Notes under the pieces: generated by a model | The model's input: only the letters and a program-made list of their open reading frames with translations | Database searches by the model: none | Told to the model about the DNA's origin: nothing | NCBI RefSeq assembly: GCF_002954685.1 | Contig: NZ_MSCN01000001.1 | Span: forward strand, 835,600 to 899,599 | DNA length: 64,000 nt | Source of the DNA: Polaribacter porphyrae | GTDB taxonomy: Bacteria; Bacteroidota; Bacteroidia; Flavobacteriales; Flavobacteriaceae | Direction of reading: 5' to 3' | Program-made: the position numbers and the translations under genes | Shown here: positions 16,180 through 25,195 of the stretch, piece by piece | Numbering within the stretch: the stretch's first letter is position 1 | How the letters are laid out: every line of letters starts with the position of its first letter

Positions 16180-17336
16180 TTTTTTACTTTTTTTATGGCT
16201 TGCTCTATATCTGATATTAAATCTTTTGGCTCTTCAATACCGACTGAAAAACGAATCAACCCATCTTTTATTCCTCTTTCTAAACGCTCTTCTTCACTTA
16301 ATAACGCGTGCGTAGTTTGTGTTGGACTAACAGTTGTACTCTCTAAACCTGCTAAACTCATAGTAGGTTTTATCAATGTTAAACTATTTTGAAATTTCAT
16401 AGCATCTATCCCTTCTTTTAACTCAAAAGACAACATGGCTCCAAAACCTTTCATTTGTTTTTTTGCCAATTTATACTGTGGATGACTTTGCAAACCAGGA
16501 TAATATACATTGTCAATATCTTTATTTTTCTCAAGATATTCTGCCATAGTTTGTGCATTTTCTGTTTGTGTTTTTACTCTTAAGTTTAAGGTTTTTAAAC
16601 TTCTTTCTAATAACCACACTGTTTGGTCACTTAAATTGCCACCAAAATTAATGGCTGTTTTCCAAATTTGCTCAATGTGTACTGCAGATGCTGCAACTGC
16701 TCCTGCAGAAATATCTGAGTGACCTCCCATATATTTTGTAGCTGAATGAATAATAATATCTATTCCAAAATTATACGGATTTTGATTAATGGGTGATGCA
16801 AAAGTATTATCAATCATTGTTAAAATTGAATGCTTTTTTGCAAGATTAGAAATAGCTTTCATATCTGTAATTCCTAACAAAGGATTAGAAGGAGTTTCTA
16901 TATATAATATCTTTGTATTCGCCTTAATTAAAGATTTAAAATCTTCTATTTTATCACTTTCTGTAAAAGAATATTCAATACCATATTTATCAAATTCTGA
17001 TACTATAAAATTGTATGTTCCTCCATAAATAACTTGCTGAATAATAACATGATCCCCTCTCTTAAGAAAAGCAAACATTGAAGATGAAATTGCAGCCATG
17101 CCCGAACTAAAAATTAAAGCATCTTCAGTGTTTTCAAGTGCAGCAATCTTTTTGCACAACATTTCTTGATTTGGTGTATTGTAATAACGTGGGTAGCGTT
17201 TCACATCTACGTGATCAAAAGCATAAGAAGTAGACATATATATAGGAGAAACTGCTCCTTTAAATTGCTCGTCTTTTACTTCACCAACGTGAACACAAGT
17301 GGTGTTTATTCCTAGTTTTTTTGAATCATTCATCAA
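16176..17336 (-). CDS. Trans-sulfuration PLP enzyme (cystathionine gamma-synthase/lyase type)
   Basis: A 386-residue Cys/Met-metabolism PLP-dependent enzyme. Lys201 in HSATKYMGGHSD binds the cofactor, and FSSGMAAISS, IYGGTYN and YIETPSNPLLG match the family. The C-terminal SLAGLESTTVSPTQTTHALL is the usual substrate-binding region. Members interconvert cysteine, cystathionine, homocysteine and methionine; sequence reading alone does not separate MetB (gamma-synthase) from a gamma-lyase. It forms an operon with bshB1, overlapping by four bases, so it may supply cysteine for bacillithiol. Confidence 0.88.
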   Translation of the reverse strand: MMNDSKKLGINTTCVHVGEVKDEQFKGAVSPIYMSTSYAFDHVDVKRYPRYYNTPNQEMLCKKIAALENTEDALIFSSGMAAISSSMFAFLKRGDHVIIQQVIYGGTYNFIVSEFDKYGIEYSFTESDKIEDFKSLIKANTKILYIETPSNPLLGITDMKAISNLAKKHSILTMIDNTFASPINQNPYNFGIDIIIHSATKYMGGHSDISAGAVAASAVHIEQIWKTAINFGGNLSDQTVWLLERSLKTLNLRVKTQTENAQTMAEYLEKNKDIDNVYYPGLQSHPQYKLAKKQMKGFGAMLSFELKEGIDAMKFQNSLTLIKPTMSLAGLESTTVSPTQTTHALLSEEERLERGIKDGLIRFSVGIEEPKDLISDIEQAIKKVKK

Positions 17337-17371
17337 ATAAAATTTTTGCTCTTGCTAAATTAAGAAAACAA

Positions 17372-18781
17372 TTACACTTGAACGGTTTTCCATTTTCCTT
17401 TTTTGAATAAGATAATTCCGATAATTGCAATAGAAACTTCAGCAAAGGTTATCGAAAGAAATACTCCTATAGGTCCCAAATTTAACCAAATTGCTGTAAT
17501 ATAAGCCAGTGGCAATTGAAACAACCAAAAGCATACAAAATTTATATACGTTGGTGTTTTTGTATCTCCTGCTCCGTTAAAAGATTGAATGATAACCATA
17601 CCATAGCCATAAAAAATATAACCTGCTGCCATAATTTGTAAACATAATGCTCCATTCTTTACCACAATTTCGTTGTCTGAAAACCAACCTAAAAATGTGG
17701 GTGCAAAAAAGATATATATTAAAGACACAATTCCCATAAAAATACCAGCATATTTTCCAGTTTTCCAAACAGATTCCTCTGCTCTTTCAGGTTGCTTTGC
17801 TCCTAAATTTTGTCCAACCAATGTTGCTGCTGCATTACTTAAACCCCAAGCAGGCATTAGTGTAAACATCATAATACGAATTGCAATTGTGTAACCTGCT
17901 AAAACTTCACTCCCAAATTCTGACATAATTCTCATTAAAAATACCCAGCTAGAAGTGCCAATTAAAAACTGCCCAATTCCACCTAAAGACACTTTAATTA
18001 TATTGAACATTACTGCAGTTCTCAATACAATATCTTTAAAAAGGATTTTAATTTTTCCAACTCCATAAAATAAAATGATTAGTTGTACAATTACTGCTGC
18101 TCCTCTACCAATTGTAGTAGCAATAGCTGCTCCTTCTACTCCATAAGCTGGAATTGGCCCTAAACCAAAAATAAAAATAGGGTCTAGAATAATATTCAGT
18201 CCATTAGATAAAATCAATGTCCACATTGCTATAGAAGCATTACCTGCACCTCTAAAAATTGCATTAATTAAAAAGAGTAACATTACAGTAATGTTTCCAC
18301 CCAGCAGAATTTTTGTGTAGCCAAAACCTTCTTCAATTAAAGAAGATTCACCTCCCATTAAACTTAAAATTTCTTTGGGATATAAAATTCCGATTGCACT
18401 AATCAATAGCGAAATAAATACTCCTAAAAAAATGACTTGCACAGCAGTTTGGTTGGCTCCTTCTCTATCCTTTTCGCCTATTCTTCTAGCTACAACTGCA
18501 GTTGCTGCCATACTTAAACCAATGGCTACTGCATAAACGAGAGTCAAAACAGATTCTGTTAAGCCTACAGTTGCTACAGCATTTACACTTACTTGAGATA
18601 CATAAATTATATCTACCAAAGCAAAAATGGATTCCATTAACATTTCCAAAATCATAGGAATTGCTAACATAAAAATTGCTCTTTTAATACTCCCTTTGGT
18701 GAAATCTTGCTGTTTACCTAATACAGCGTCTTTAAATAATGAGAAAATAGATTGTGATGATTGTTGATTGATTTCTGACAT
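17372..18781 (-). CDS. MATE-family multidrug/cation exporter
   Basis: A 469-residue inner-membrane protein with about 12 hydrophobic segments in two MatE halves. Typical parts are GSIKRAIFMLAIPMILEML at the first membrane helix, SMAATAVVARRIGE in the middle of the first half, and GLSNAAATLVGQNLGAKQPE in the second. MATE proteins expel drugs or metabolites in exchange for sodium ions or protons. It lies 35 bases upstream of the trans-sulfuration gene on the same strand and may be cotranscribed with it; it diverges from DUF2520. The substrate is unknown. Confidence 0.92.
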   Translation of the reverse strand: MSEINQQSSQSIFSLFKDAVLGKQQDFTKGSIKRAIFMLAIPMILEMLMESIFALVDIIYVSQVSVNAVATVGLTESVLTLVYAVAIGLSMAATAVVARRIGEKDREGANQTAVQVIFLGVFISLLISAIGILYPKEILSLMGGESSLIEEGFGYTKILLGGNITVMLLFLINAIFRGAGNASIAMWTLILSNGLNIILDPIFIFGLGPIPAYGVEGAAIATTIGRGAAVIVQLIILFYGVGKIKILFKDIVLRTAVMFNIIKVSLGGIGQFLIGTSSWVFLMRIMSEFGSEVLAGYTIAIRIMMFTLMPAWGLSNAAATLVGQNLGAKQPERAEESVWKTGKYAGIFMGIVSLIYIFFAPTFLGWFSDNEIVVKNGALCLQIMAAGYIFYGYGMVIIQSFNGAGDTKTPTYINFVCFWLFQLPLAYITAIWLNLGPIGVFLSITFAEVSIAIIGIILFKKGKWKTVQV

Positions 18782-18936
18782 TTCAAAAAAAATTAAAAAT
18801 AGTATTTATCATTGATAGAATTCAATGATTTAATTTGGGAATCGATAAAAACGAAACAGACGAAAAGTGAAATTTATACAATCATAAGACTACAATTATA
18901 CAAAAAAAGTATGAATAATTTCAATATCTTCGTTTT

Positions 18937-19638
18937 ATGATAACAGTTTTAGTAGTTGGAACAGGAAATGTTGCCACACATTTATACAATGCCTTTTTTA
19001 ATATAGATAATATAAATGTATCTCAAATTAGTTCTAGAAATCTAAAAAATATACCAAATACAGATGTAACAATTATCGCTGTTTCAGATGATGCTATTGC
19101 TGAAGTTTCCTCTAAAATAAATAATCCTTTTGTGGTACATACTTCAGGGAGCATATCAATGAAAAACTTGCAAAACTCTACTAGAAAAGGAGTTTTTTAT
19201 ATGTTGCAAACCTTCACTAAAGAGAAAAAAGTTGATTTCAAAAAAGTTCCCTTTTGTTTGGAGGCAGAGCATAAAGACGATTTAAAAATTTTAAAAAAGT
19301 TAGCAAAAACATTAGGAAACAGTATTTATACCATTGATTCAAATCAACGAAAAGCATTACATGTTGCTGCTGTTTTTGTGAATAATTTCACCAATCATTT
19401 GTATAAAATTGGGCATGATATTTGTTTAACACATAATGTTCCTTTTAAAGTTTTACACCCTTTAATTCAAGAAACATCTAATAAAATTATGAGCTTACCT
19501 CCAATTAAAGCTCAAACAGGACCAGCAATTAGAAATGATACAAAAACAATAAAAAATCACTTAACTTTGCTAGAAGAACAGCAACAAAAAATTTATAAAA
19601 TCTTAACAAAATCAATTCAAGACAGTCTCAATAGATGA
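18937..19638 (+). CDS. Rossmann-fold DUF2520 protein
   Basis: A 233-residue protein with an N-terminal Rossmann nucleotide-binding motif (VLVVGTGNVATHL) and a C-terminal helical DUF2520 domain (LHVAAVFVNNFTNHLYKIGH, LHPLIQETSNKIM). The organisation resembles NADP-dependent pyrroline-5-carboxylate reductase and related dehydrogenases, but the substrate is not known. In Bacteroidota this gene is commonly next to a KdsC-like phosphatase, as here, although a decayed gene now separates them. Confidence 0.88.
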   Translation: MITVLVVGTGNVATHLYNAFFNIDNINVSQISSRNLKNIPNTDVTIIAVSDDAIAEVSSKINNPFVVHTSGSISMKNLQNSTRKGVFYMLQTFTKEKKVDFKKVPFCLEAEHKDDLKILKKLAKTLGNSIYTIDSNQRKALHVAAVFVNNFTNHLYKIGHDICLTHNVPFKVLHPLIQETSNKIMSLPPIKAQTGPAIRNDTKTIKNHLTLLEEQQQKIYKILTKSIQDSLNR

Positions 19639-19877
19639 AAGAAGAACTAGATACTATTTAAAGATTAGAAAAGTGGATAATAAAAAAGGGGATTCAAAAA
19701 ATGCGTTTACAATTGGAAATTATTTTTTTACCTCAAATGGTTATGGAATAGAAAATAATGGGGGGTCTATTTAGTTGGTTTTATTCCGAAAAAGGAGAAA
19801 AAGAGACAATCAAGTATTTTTTAGACGAGAAAAGTGCTGTTGAATATGCCTTAAAAAAAATAACACAAAAACATTAA
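19635..19877 (+). pseudogene. Frameshifted remnant of a small (about 80-aa) immunity-like protein
   Basis: An ATG overlapping the DUF2520 stop opens MKEELD, then the frame is lost. A second frame carries RYYLKIRKVDNKKGDSKNAF through GYGIENNGG. After a run of six G (19760-19765) a third frame carries LFSWFYSEKGEKETIKYF, then LDEKSAVEYALKKITQKH and a stop. Removing one G and correcting the first shift would give one continuous protein of about 80 residues. The (W)FYSE(K/R)G...FxxExxAxxYxL ending resembles small polymorphic-toxin immunity proteins. The family assignment is tentative; the double frameshift is visible directly. Confidence 0.6.
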
Positions 19878-19909
19878 TATACATTAAACTTATTAGCTTT
19901 ATCAAAAAT

Positions 19910-20434
19910 ATGGAAATCAGCTACAAACAAATATTATCAAAAATCTCAACATTTATTTTTGATGTAGATGGTGTTTTAACAAACGGAATGCTAACCATTA
20001 TGCCAGATGGTGAATTGGTAAGACACATGAATGTAAAAGATGGTTATGCAATGAAACTTGCTCTAAACAAAGGGTTTAGGGTCTGTATAATTTCAGGAGG
20101 TACTAACCAAGCTGTAAAAAGTAGGTTAGCTGCTTTGGGTATTAAAGACATTTATTTAGGAGCTCATGACAAAATAAAACAGTACAATGAAATTGTAAGC
20201 AATTATAATTTAAATGATGATGAAGTATTGTATGTGGGTGATGACATTCCTGATATTCCTGTGATGCAAAAAGTCGGTTTACCTTGTTGCCCAAATGATG
20301 CAGTACCTGAAGTACAAAGTGTTTCTAAATACATCTCTAATATAAAAGGTGGTGAAGGATGTGTAAGAGATGTTATAGAACAAGTCTTAAAAGTTAACGG
20401 TAAATGGAATAATTATTTTGATGCAGAAGCATAA
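19910..20434 (+). CDS. HAD phosphatase, KdsC/YrbI type
   Basis: A 174-residue HAD-superfamily phosphatase. The nucleophile motif FDVDGVLTNG contains Asp18 and Asp20, IISGG provides the motif II region, and GDDIPDIPVMQKVGLPCCPNDA is motif IV. It matches 3-deoxy-D-manno-octulosonate-8-phosphate phosphatase, which makes Kdo for lipopolysaccharide; homotetramers of about 170-180 residues are typical. It is followed 18 bases later by the DUF2147 gene. Confidence 0.88.
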   Translation: MEISYKQILSKISTFIFDVDGVLTNGMLTIMPDGELVRHMNVKDGYAMKLALNKGFRVCIISGGTNQAVKSRLAALGIKDIYLGAHDKIKQYNEIVSNYNLNDDEVLYVGDDIPDIPVMQKVGLPCCPNDAVPEVQSVSKYISNIKGGEGCVRDVIEQVLKVNGKWNNYFDAEA

Positions 20435-20452
20435 TTTTTAAATTATATATAC

Positions 20453-20875
20453 ATGAAAAAAGTAATCACAATTTTAGTAGTATTAGTAACAGTATCTTTA
20501 AACGGTCAAACTATTTTTGGAAAATGGCATTCTACAAACGATGAAACTGGAGAAGTAGATTCTGTAGTAAAAATTTACGAAAAAGAAGGAAAAGCCTATG
20601 CCAAAATTATCGAAATAAAAGACCCTGAAAGACAAAATGCAGTTTGTACTGAATGTAAAGGAGCTAATAAAAATAAACCAATTTTAGGTTTAGAAATTTT
20701 AACTGGATTAGAAAAAGATGATGATGAATGGTCTGGAGGTAAAATTTTAGATCCACGAAATGGTAAAGTATATAAATGCTACATAGAATTAGTTGAACCA
20801 AATAAACTAAAACTTCGTGGTTATATTGGTTTTTCGTTATTAGGTAAGACTAAATATTGGACTAGGGCTGAATAA
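20453..20875 (+). CDS. Secreted DUF2147-domain protein
   Basis: A 140-residue exported protein with a signal peptide (MKKVITILVVLVTVSLNGQ). The mature part has the DUF2147 pattern: GKWHSTNDETGEVDSVVKIY, ILDPRNGKVYKC, and a terminal LRGYIGFSLLGKTKYWTR. The family adopts a small lipocalin-like beta-barrel of unknown role. Two cysteines (CTEC) sit in the middle. Its close spacing to the KdsC-like gene suggests one transcript. Confidence 0.85.
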   Translation: MKKVITILVVLVTVSLNGQTIFGKWHSTNDETGEVDSVVKIYEKEGKAYAKIIEIKDPERQNAVCTECKGANKNKPILGLEILTGLEKDDDEWSGGKILDPRNGKVYKCYIELVEPNKLKLRGYIGFSLLGKTKYWTRAE

Positions 20876-20890
20876 TAATTGTAAATAATT

Positions 20891-21556
20891 ATGAAGAAAA
20901 TTATTTTTGTTATATCATTAATACTTGTATTAACAACATATTTATCTTGTAAAAAAAAGGAGACAAAAATTGATTTTAAGAATTTTGAGATTAGTTTATC
21001 AAAAAATGAAGAACCTCCATTAATTTTTGAACTCAAGTGCGAAGATGAAACTCAATACTTTGTTGAAAATCAACCTAAAAAATGGGATAGATTAGCCAAA
21101 AATTCTGAAACTACTATTTCTGTTTATGAATGGAAATTGTTTCCTCATAATAATATTCTTTTTGAATATCCTAGAACTTATTCGTTTGAAGCAGAGCTAT
21201 CAATCACAGAAGATATATGGACTTTATCAGGAAATAATTTTGTAATCATGGTTATTAGACCAATTATTGAAATGGATGTCCACTCCTATGTAAATGATTT
21301 AATAGTACAATTTGGTTCAGAAAATTGTATAACAAAAGACATTACAAAAAAATTAAATAATATTGAATTAAAAGGAATTAAACTTTCTGTTGTTATTGCT
21401 GGTATTGATATGGAATTAGATATTTTACAAGTAATAGATAGTAAAGGAAAGAAAAGCTTGATTGTATTTCAGGATTCTTTAACAGACACAAAAGAAAAAA
21501 GTATTGAGTCAAAAAACACTTTAGAAAGAATAAATCAAACTTTTAAAATAAATTAA
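20891..21556 (+). CDS. Hypothetical lipoprotein, 221 aa
   Basis: A lipoprotein signal peptide ending YLSCKKKE implies a membrane-anchored mature protein from Cys20. The rest is a beta-rich soluble domain (LSKNEEPPLIFELKCEDETQ, YSFEAELSITEDIWTLSGNN) with a short conserved-looking helix VNDLIVQFGSENC. I do not recognise the family. It lies 15 bases after the DUF2147 gene and probably shares its transcript. Confidence 0.75.
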   Translation: MKKIIFVISLILVLTTYLSCKKKETKIDFKNFEISLSKNEEPPLIFELKCEDETQYFVENQPKKWDRLAKNSETTISVYEWKLFPHNNILFEYPRTYSFEAELSITEDIWTLSGNNFVIMVIRPIIEMDVHSYVNDLIVQFGSENCITKDITKKLNNIELKGIKLSVVIAGIDMELDILQVIDSKGKKSLIVFQDSLTDTKEKSIESKNTLERINQTFKIN

Positions 21557-21653
21557 ATACTTTTTACGGCTGTAAATTATTATTAACTAAAATTCTAGTT
21601 TTCTTGCAATAGAAGTTATTAAATAGCATTTACAAGTCTTTTTTAGATGGGCA

Positions 21654-22295
21654 TTAGTTCTTCTCTTCTAACATAGGTACAAAAGCAAAATCTCCTAGTT
21701 CTTGTTTTTCAAATTCTTTAGCAGATTTTCTAATGAATAAGTTCATAATTTGTGTTTTATCGCCAACAGGTATTAACAACATTCCCTCTACTTTTAATTG
21801 AGCCAACAAAGGTTTTGGTACATAGGGTGCACCAGCTGTTACAATTATTTTATCAAAAGAAGCTTTTTCTGGTAAACCTTTATAACCGTCACCAAAAATA
21901 AATTTCTTGGGTTTATACCCTAACTTTGGTAAAAACAAAGACGTTTTTTTAAAGAGTTCTTGTTGTCTTTCAATAGTATATACTTCTGCTTTTAACTCTA
22001 ACAAAACAGCAGTTTGATAACCTGAACCTGTACCTATCTCTAATACTTTATCGCCTTTATTTATATTTAAAGTCTGTGATTGAAATGCAACAGTATAGGG
22101 TTGAGAAATGGTTTGTTCTGCAGCTATTGGGAAAGCTTTATCTTGATATGCATGAGACTCGAAACTAGAATCTATAAATAAATGACGTGGAATGTTTCTA
22201 ATAGCATTTAAAACTTTTTCGTCTGTAATACCTTTAGCTTGTAAAATACTAGCCAATTGATTTCGAAGACCTTGATGTTTTGATGTATCTTTCAA
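21654..22295 (-). CDS. pcm: Protein-L-isoaspartate O-methyltransferase
   Basis: A 213-residue SAM-dependent methyltransferase that repairs isoaspartyl residues in damaged proteins. The SAM motif VLEIGTGSGYQTAVL, the preceding AEQTISQPYTVAF and the downstream DKIIVTAGAPYVPKPL are those of PCMT. Length is normal. It is divergent from the Gfo/Idh oxidoreductase gene. Confidence 0.93.
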   Translation of the reverse strand: MKDTSKHQGLRNQLASILQAKGITDEKVLNAIRNIPRHLFIDSSFESHAYQDKAFPIAAEQTISQPYTVAFQSQTLNINKGDKVLEIGTGSGYQTAVLLELKAEVYTIERQQELFKKTSLFLPKLGYKPKKFIFGDGYKGLPEKASFDKIIVTAGAPYVPKPLLAQLKVEGMLLIPVGDKTQIMNLFIRKSAKEFEKQELGDFAFVPMLEEKN

Positions 22296-22357
22296 TTATT
22301 ATCACATTTGTAAAACCTAAATGTACTAATAAATTCAATTAAATTCTTATAAAATTG

Positions 22358-22365
22358 TATCTTTG
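22358..22365 (+). promoter_or_regulatory. -7 promoter element of the Gfo/Idh gene
   Basis: TATCTTTG fits TAnnTTTG. The Met codon at 22363 lies inside it, which supports a start at 22414. Confidence 0.6.
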
Positions 22366-22413
22366 TTTGGTTCTTTTCAATCAACGATTAGAACATCTTT
22401 AAATCAATATTTT

Positions 22414-23397
22414 ATGCTAAAAGTTGGGGTTTTAGGTGCAGGTCATCTAGGTAAAATACATTTGCGTTTATTACAACAATCTACTAAATATGAATTAGTT
22501 GGATTTTACGATCCGTCAAAAGAAAATTCTAAAAAAGTAGTCAAAGAGTATGGATACACTGCTTTCAGTTCTATTGAAGAGCTTATAGATGCTGTAGAAG
22601 TTGTTGATATTGTTACACCTACACTTTCTCATTTCGATTGTGCTAAACTAGCTATTGAGAAAGGTTGCCATATTTTTATAGAAAAACCTATTGCAAAAAC
22701 AGTTGTTGAAGCAGAAGCTATTAGAACATTGGCAAGTCAATATCATGTAAAAGGTCAAGTGGGGCATGTAGAGCGTTTCAACCCTGCTTTTATTGCTGTA
22801 AAAGATAAAATAAACAACCCAATGTTTATTGAAACGCACAGATTGGCAGAGTTTAATCCTAGAGGTACAGACGTGCCTGTGGTTTTAGATTTAATGATTC
22901 ATGATATTGATATTATTTTATCAGCAGTAAATTCTAAAGTAAAAAATGTACATGCCAGTGGTATTTCTGTAATTTCTGAAACTCCAGATATTGCTAATGC
23001 AAGGATTGAGTTTGAAAATGGCTGTGTTGCCAATTTAACAGCTAGTAGAATTTCTATGAAAAACATGCGTAAAACACGATTTTTTCAAAAGGATGCCTAT
23101 ATTTCTGTAAATTTTTTAAGCAAAGAATCTGAAATTGTTAAAATACAAGATGCACCAGAAAATCCAGACGAATTCGCTATGATTTTAAAAAATGATGCAG
23201 GAGTTGAAAAACAAATTTATTTTGAAAACCCAACAGTTACTAACAATAATGCAATTTTAGATGAGTTAGAAACTTTTGCTGATGCTATTGTAAATAATAC
23301 TACTCCTATTGTAACATTAAGTGCTGGTACAGAAGCTTTGCGAATTGCACAGTGGGTAATTGACTGTTTCAAAACTGAAGAAGACGTTGAGTTATAG
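22414..23397 (+). CDS. Gfo/Idh/MocA-family oxidoreductase
   Basis: A 327-residue NAD(P)-dependent oxidoreductase. The Rossmann motif KVGVLGAGHLGKIH opens the protein from the chosen start, and EKP in HIFIEKPIAKTV is the conserved catalytic-site lysine region. The C-terminal domain carries VGHVERFNPAF and DLMIHDIDIIL with the usual His. These enzymes act on sugars or related alcohols; the substrate is unknown. I chose ATG 22414 over 22363 because the latter falls in the -7 promoter element and adds an unconserved leader. Confidence 0.88.
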   Translation: MLKVGVLGAGHLGKIHLRLLQQSTKYELVGFYDPSKENSKKVVKEYGYTAFSSIEELIDAVEVVDIVTPTLSHFDCAKLAIEKGCHIFIEKPIAKTVVEAEAIRTLASQYHVKGQVGHVERFNPAFIAVKDKINNPMFIETHRLAEFNPRGTDVPVVLDLMIHDIDIILSAVNSKVKNVHASGISVISETPDIANARIEFENGCVANLTASRISMKNMRKTRFFQKDAYISVNFLSKESEIVKIQDAPENPDEFAMILKNDAGVEKQIYFENPTVTNNNAILDELETFADAIVNNTTPIVTLSAGTEALRIAQWVIDCFKTEEDVEL

Positions 23398-23578
23398 CTA
23401 ACTGTAGGCAGATACGTACATTAGAAATTAAACTATTGTTTAAACTCTTTTTTTGATATTAAATTTAGTGAGTTTATAAATAGTGAATAAATTTTCATAG
23501 AAAACAAACCAAAAAATTGAAGCATTAAATAATTCAAGACTAGAATTTTTATATTTTAAAATCTTAAAATAAACATTA

Positions 23579-24466
23579 ATGAAAAACATAGCTGTAATTG
23601 GTGCTGGAACCATGGGAAATGGAATTGCACATACATTTGCCCAATTTAATTACAAGGTAAACTTAATTGACATCTCTGAAGTTGCAATCCAGAAAGGGTT
23701 AGCAACCATCACTAAAAATTTAGATAGAATGGTAGCTAAAGATAAAATTTCTGAAGCTGATAAAGAGAATACATTAAATAATATCACCACATATACTTCT
23801 GTAAAAGAAGGAGTTATAAATACAAGTTTAGTTGTTGAGGCTGCTACCGAAAATAGTGATTTAAAGGCAAAAATATTTAAAGAGTTGGATGAAGCATGTG
23901 ATGAAAACACCATTCTAGCAACAAATACGTCATCTATTTCTATTACCCAAATCGCAGCAGTTACAAAAAGACCAGATAAAGTAATTGGGATGCATTTTAT
24001 GAACCCTGTACCAATTATGAAGTTGGTAGAAATTATTAGAGGTTACAATACTACTGATGAAGTGACAAATTTTATTGTGGATTTGACAAAAAAAATAAAT
24101 AAAATTCCTGTTGAAGTAAATGATTACCCTGGTTTTGTTGCAAACAGAATTTTAATGCCTATGATAAACGAATCTATTGAGACTTTATATAATGGTGTTG
24201 CAGGTGTTGCAGAGATTGATACTGTAATGAAATTAGGAATGGCACACCCAATGGGACCTTTACAATTGGCAGATTTTATTGGTTTAGATGTTTGCCTATC
24301 AATCTTAAATGTGATGTATGATGGATTTAAAAATCCTAAATATGCTCCTTGCCCTTTATTAGTAAATATGGTAATGGCTGGTAAATTAGGTGTTAAATCT
24401 GGTGAGGGTTTTTACGATTATTCAGAAAGCAGAAAAGCTAAAACTGTAGCTAAAATGTTTTCTTAA
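23579..24466 (+). CDS. hbd: 3-hydroxybutyryl-CoA dehydrogenase
   Basis: A 295-residue NAD-dependent dehydrogenase of fatty-acid and butanoate metabolism. The NAD motif is IAVIGAGTMGNGIAH and the catalytic His lies in GMHFMNPVPIMKLVEI. NDYPGFVANRILMPMINES is the hallmark of the C-terminal domain, which ends with a GEGFYDYS motif. It is a single-function form, without a fused enoyl-CoA hydratase. The PagL-like gene begins four bases later. Confidence 0.93.
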   Translation: MKNIAVIGAGTMGNGIAHTFAQFNYKVNLIDISEVAIQKGLATITKNLDRMVAKDKISEADKENTLNNITTYTSVKEGVINTSLVVEAATENSDLKAKIFKELDEACDENTILATNTSSISITQIAAVTKRPDKVIGMHFMNPVPIMKLVEIIRGYNTTDEVTNFIVDLTKKINKIPVEVNDYPGFVANRILMPMINESIETLYNGVAGVAEIDTVMKLGMAHPMGPLQLADFIGLDVCLSILNVMYDGFKNPKYAPCPLLVNMVMAGKLGVKSGEGFYDYSESRKAKTVAKMFS

Positions 24467-24470
24467 TTAG

Positions 24471-25109
24471 ATGAAGAATACTTTACTATTTCTAATTATC
24501 TCTTTTTCTTTTTTAGCCGCTTCTGGTCAAGATAAAGTTGGCTGTAATTGGAAACCCAAAAAACTAGGTTTTCTTTACAACTATGGTTCTGAAGATAATT
24601 TTTTATTTAATGATAAAGATTACACTTACACTACAAATACATATAAATTTCAAGCATTTTATGATATTGCAAGTTGGCGAAAATTTAAATTTGATTTAAT
24701 TGTACAACCTCAAATTCAATTTTTAAAACACCAACTGCTAAACAAATGGTATGTTACTCCAAATCAAAGTAATGTTCAAGAAAAAATTGACGAATTTACT
24801 AAACTCAAAAGCATGAGCTTATATGGACTTGAATTTGCTTTTGTTGTTAAAAGAGAGCTCTTTAAAAATTTAGAAATTCAAGCAGGAATTAGTTTAGGTT
24901 TCTCATATATAGATACTAGAACTGAACGTTTAGCTAAAGGTTTCACTTTTATAGAAAACTTTTCTTTAGGATTCTCTTATCAGACCTTTAAAAACTCTTT
25001 TATCTATTTAGGAACTAACTTTGGGCATGTTTCTAACCTTAATTTTACAAAACCTAATGATGGCTATAATGTTTTAGGCATTGAAATTGGATATTCTTTT
25101 TTGCTTTAA
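24471..25109 (+). CDS. Acyloxyacyl hydrolase (PagL-like) outer-membrane protein
   Basis: A 212-residue exported barrel (signal peptide MKNTLLFLIISFSFLAASGQ). The C-terminal part carries YLGTNFGHVSNLNFTKPNDG, matching the PagL/lipid A 3-O-deacylase pattern H-x-S-N-x5-PNDG with the catalytic His and Ser. The position of the catalytic Glu (PNDG-x-E in Pseudomonas PagL) is occupied by Asn (DGYN). PagL-type enzymes remove a fatty-acid chain from lipid A at the outer membrane. The call rests on this one motif plus barrel-like strands, so activity is uncertain. Confidence 0.65.
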   Translation: MKNTLLFLIISFSFLAASGQDKVGCNWKPKKLGFLYNYGSEDNFLFNDKDYTYTTNTYKFQAFYDIASWRKFKFDLIVQPQIQFLKHQLLNKWYVTPNQSNVQEKIDEFTKLKSMSLYGLEFAFVVKRELFKNLEIQAGISLGFSYIDTRTERLAKGFTFIENFSLGFSYQTFKNSFIYLGTNFGHVSNLNFTKPNDGYNVLGIEIGYSFLL

Positions 25110-25195
25110 TTTTTTTTAAAAAATTAATTGAAATTTCTTCCATAAACTATAATTATAATTGATAGTTTTAATATCTTTATCGAAAATTCTTATTT

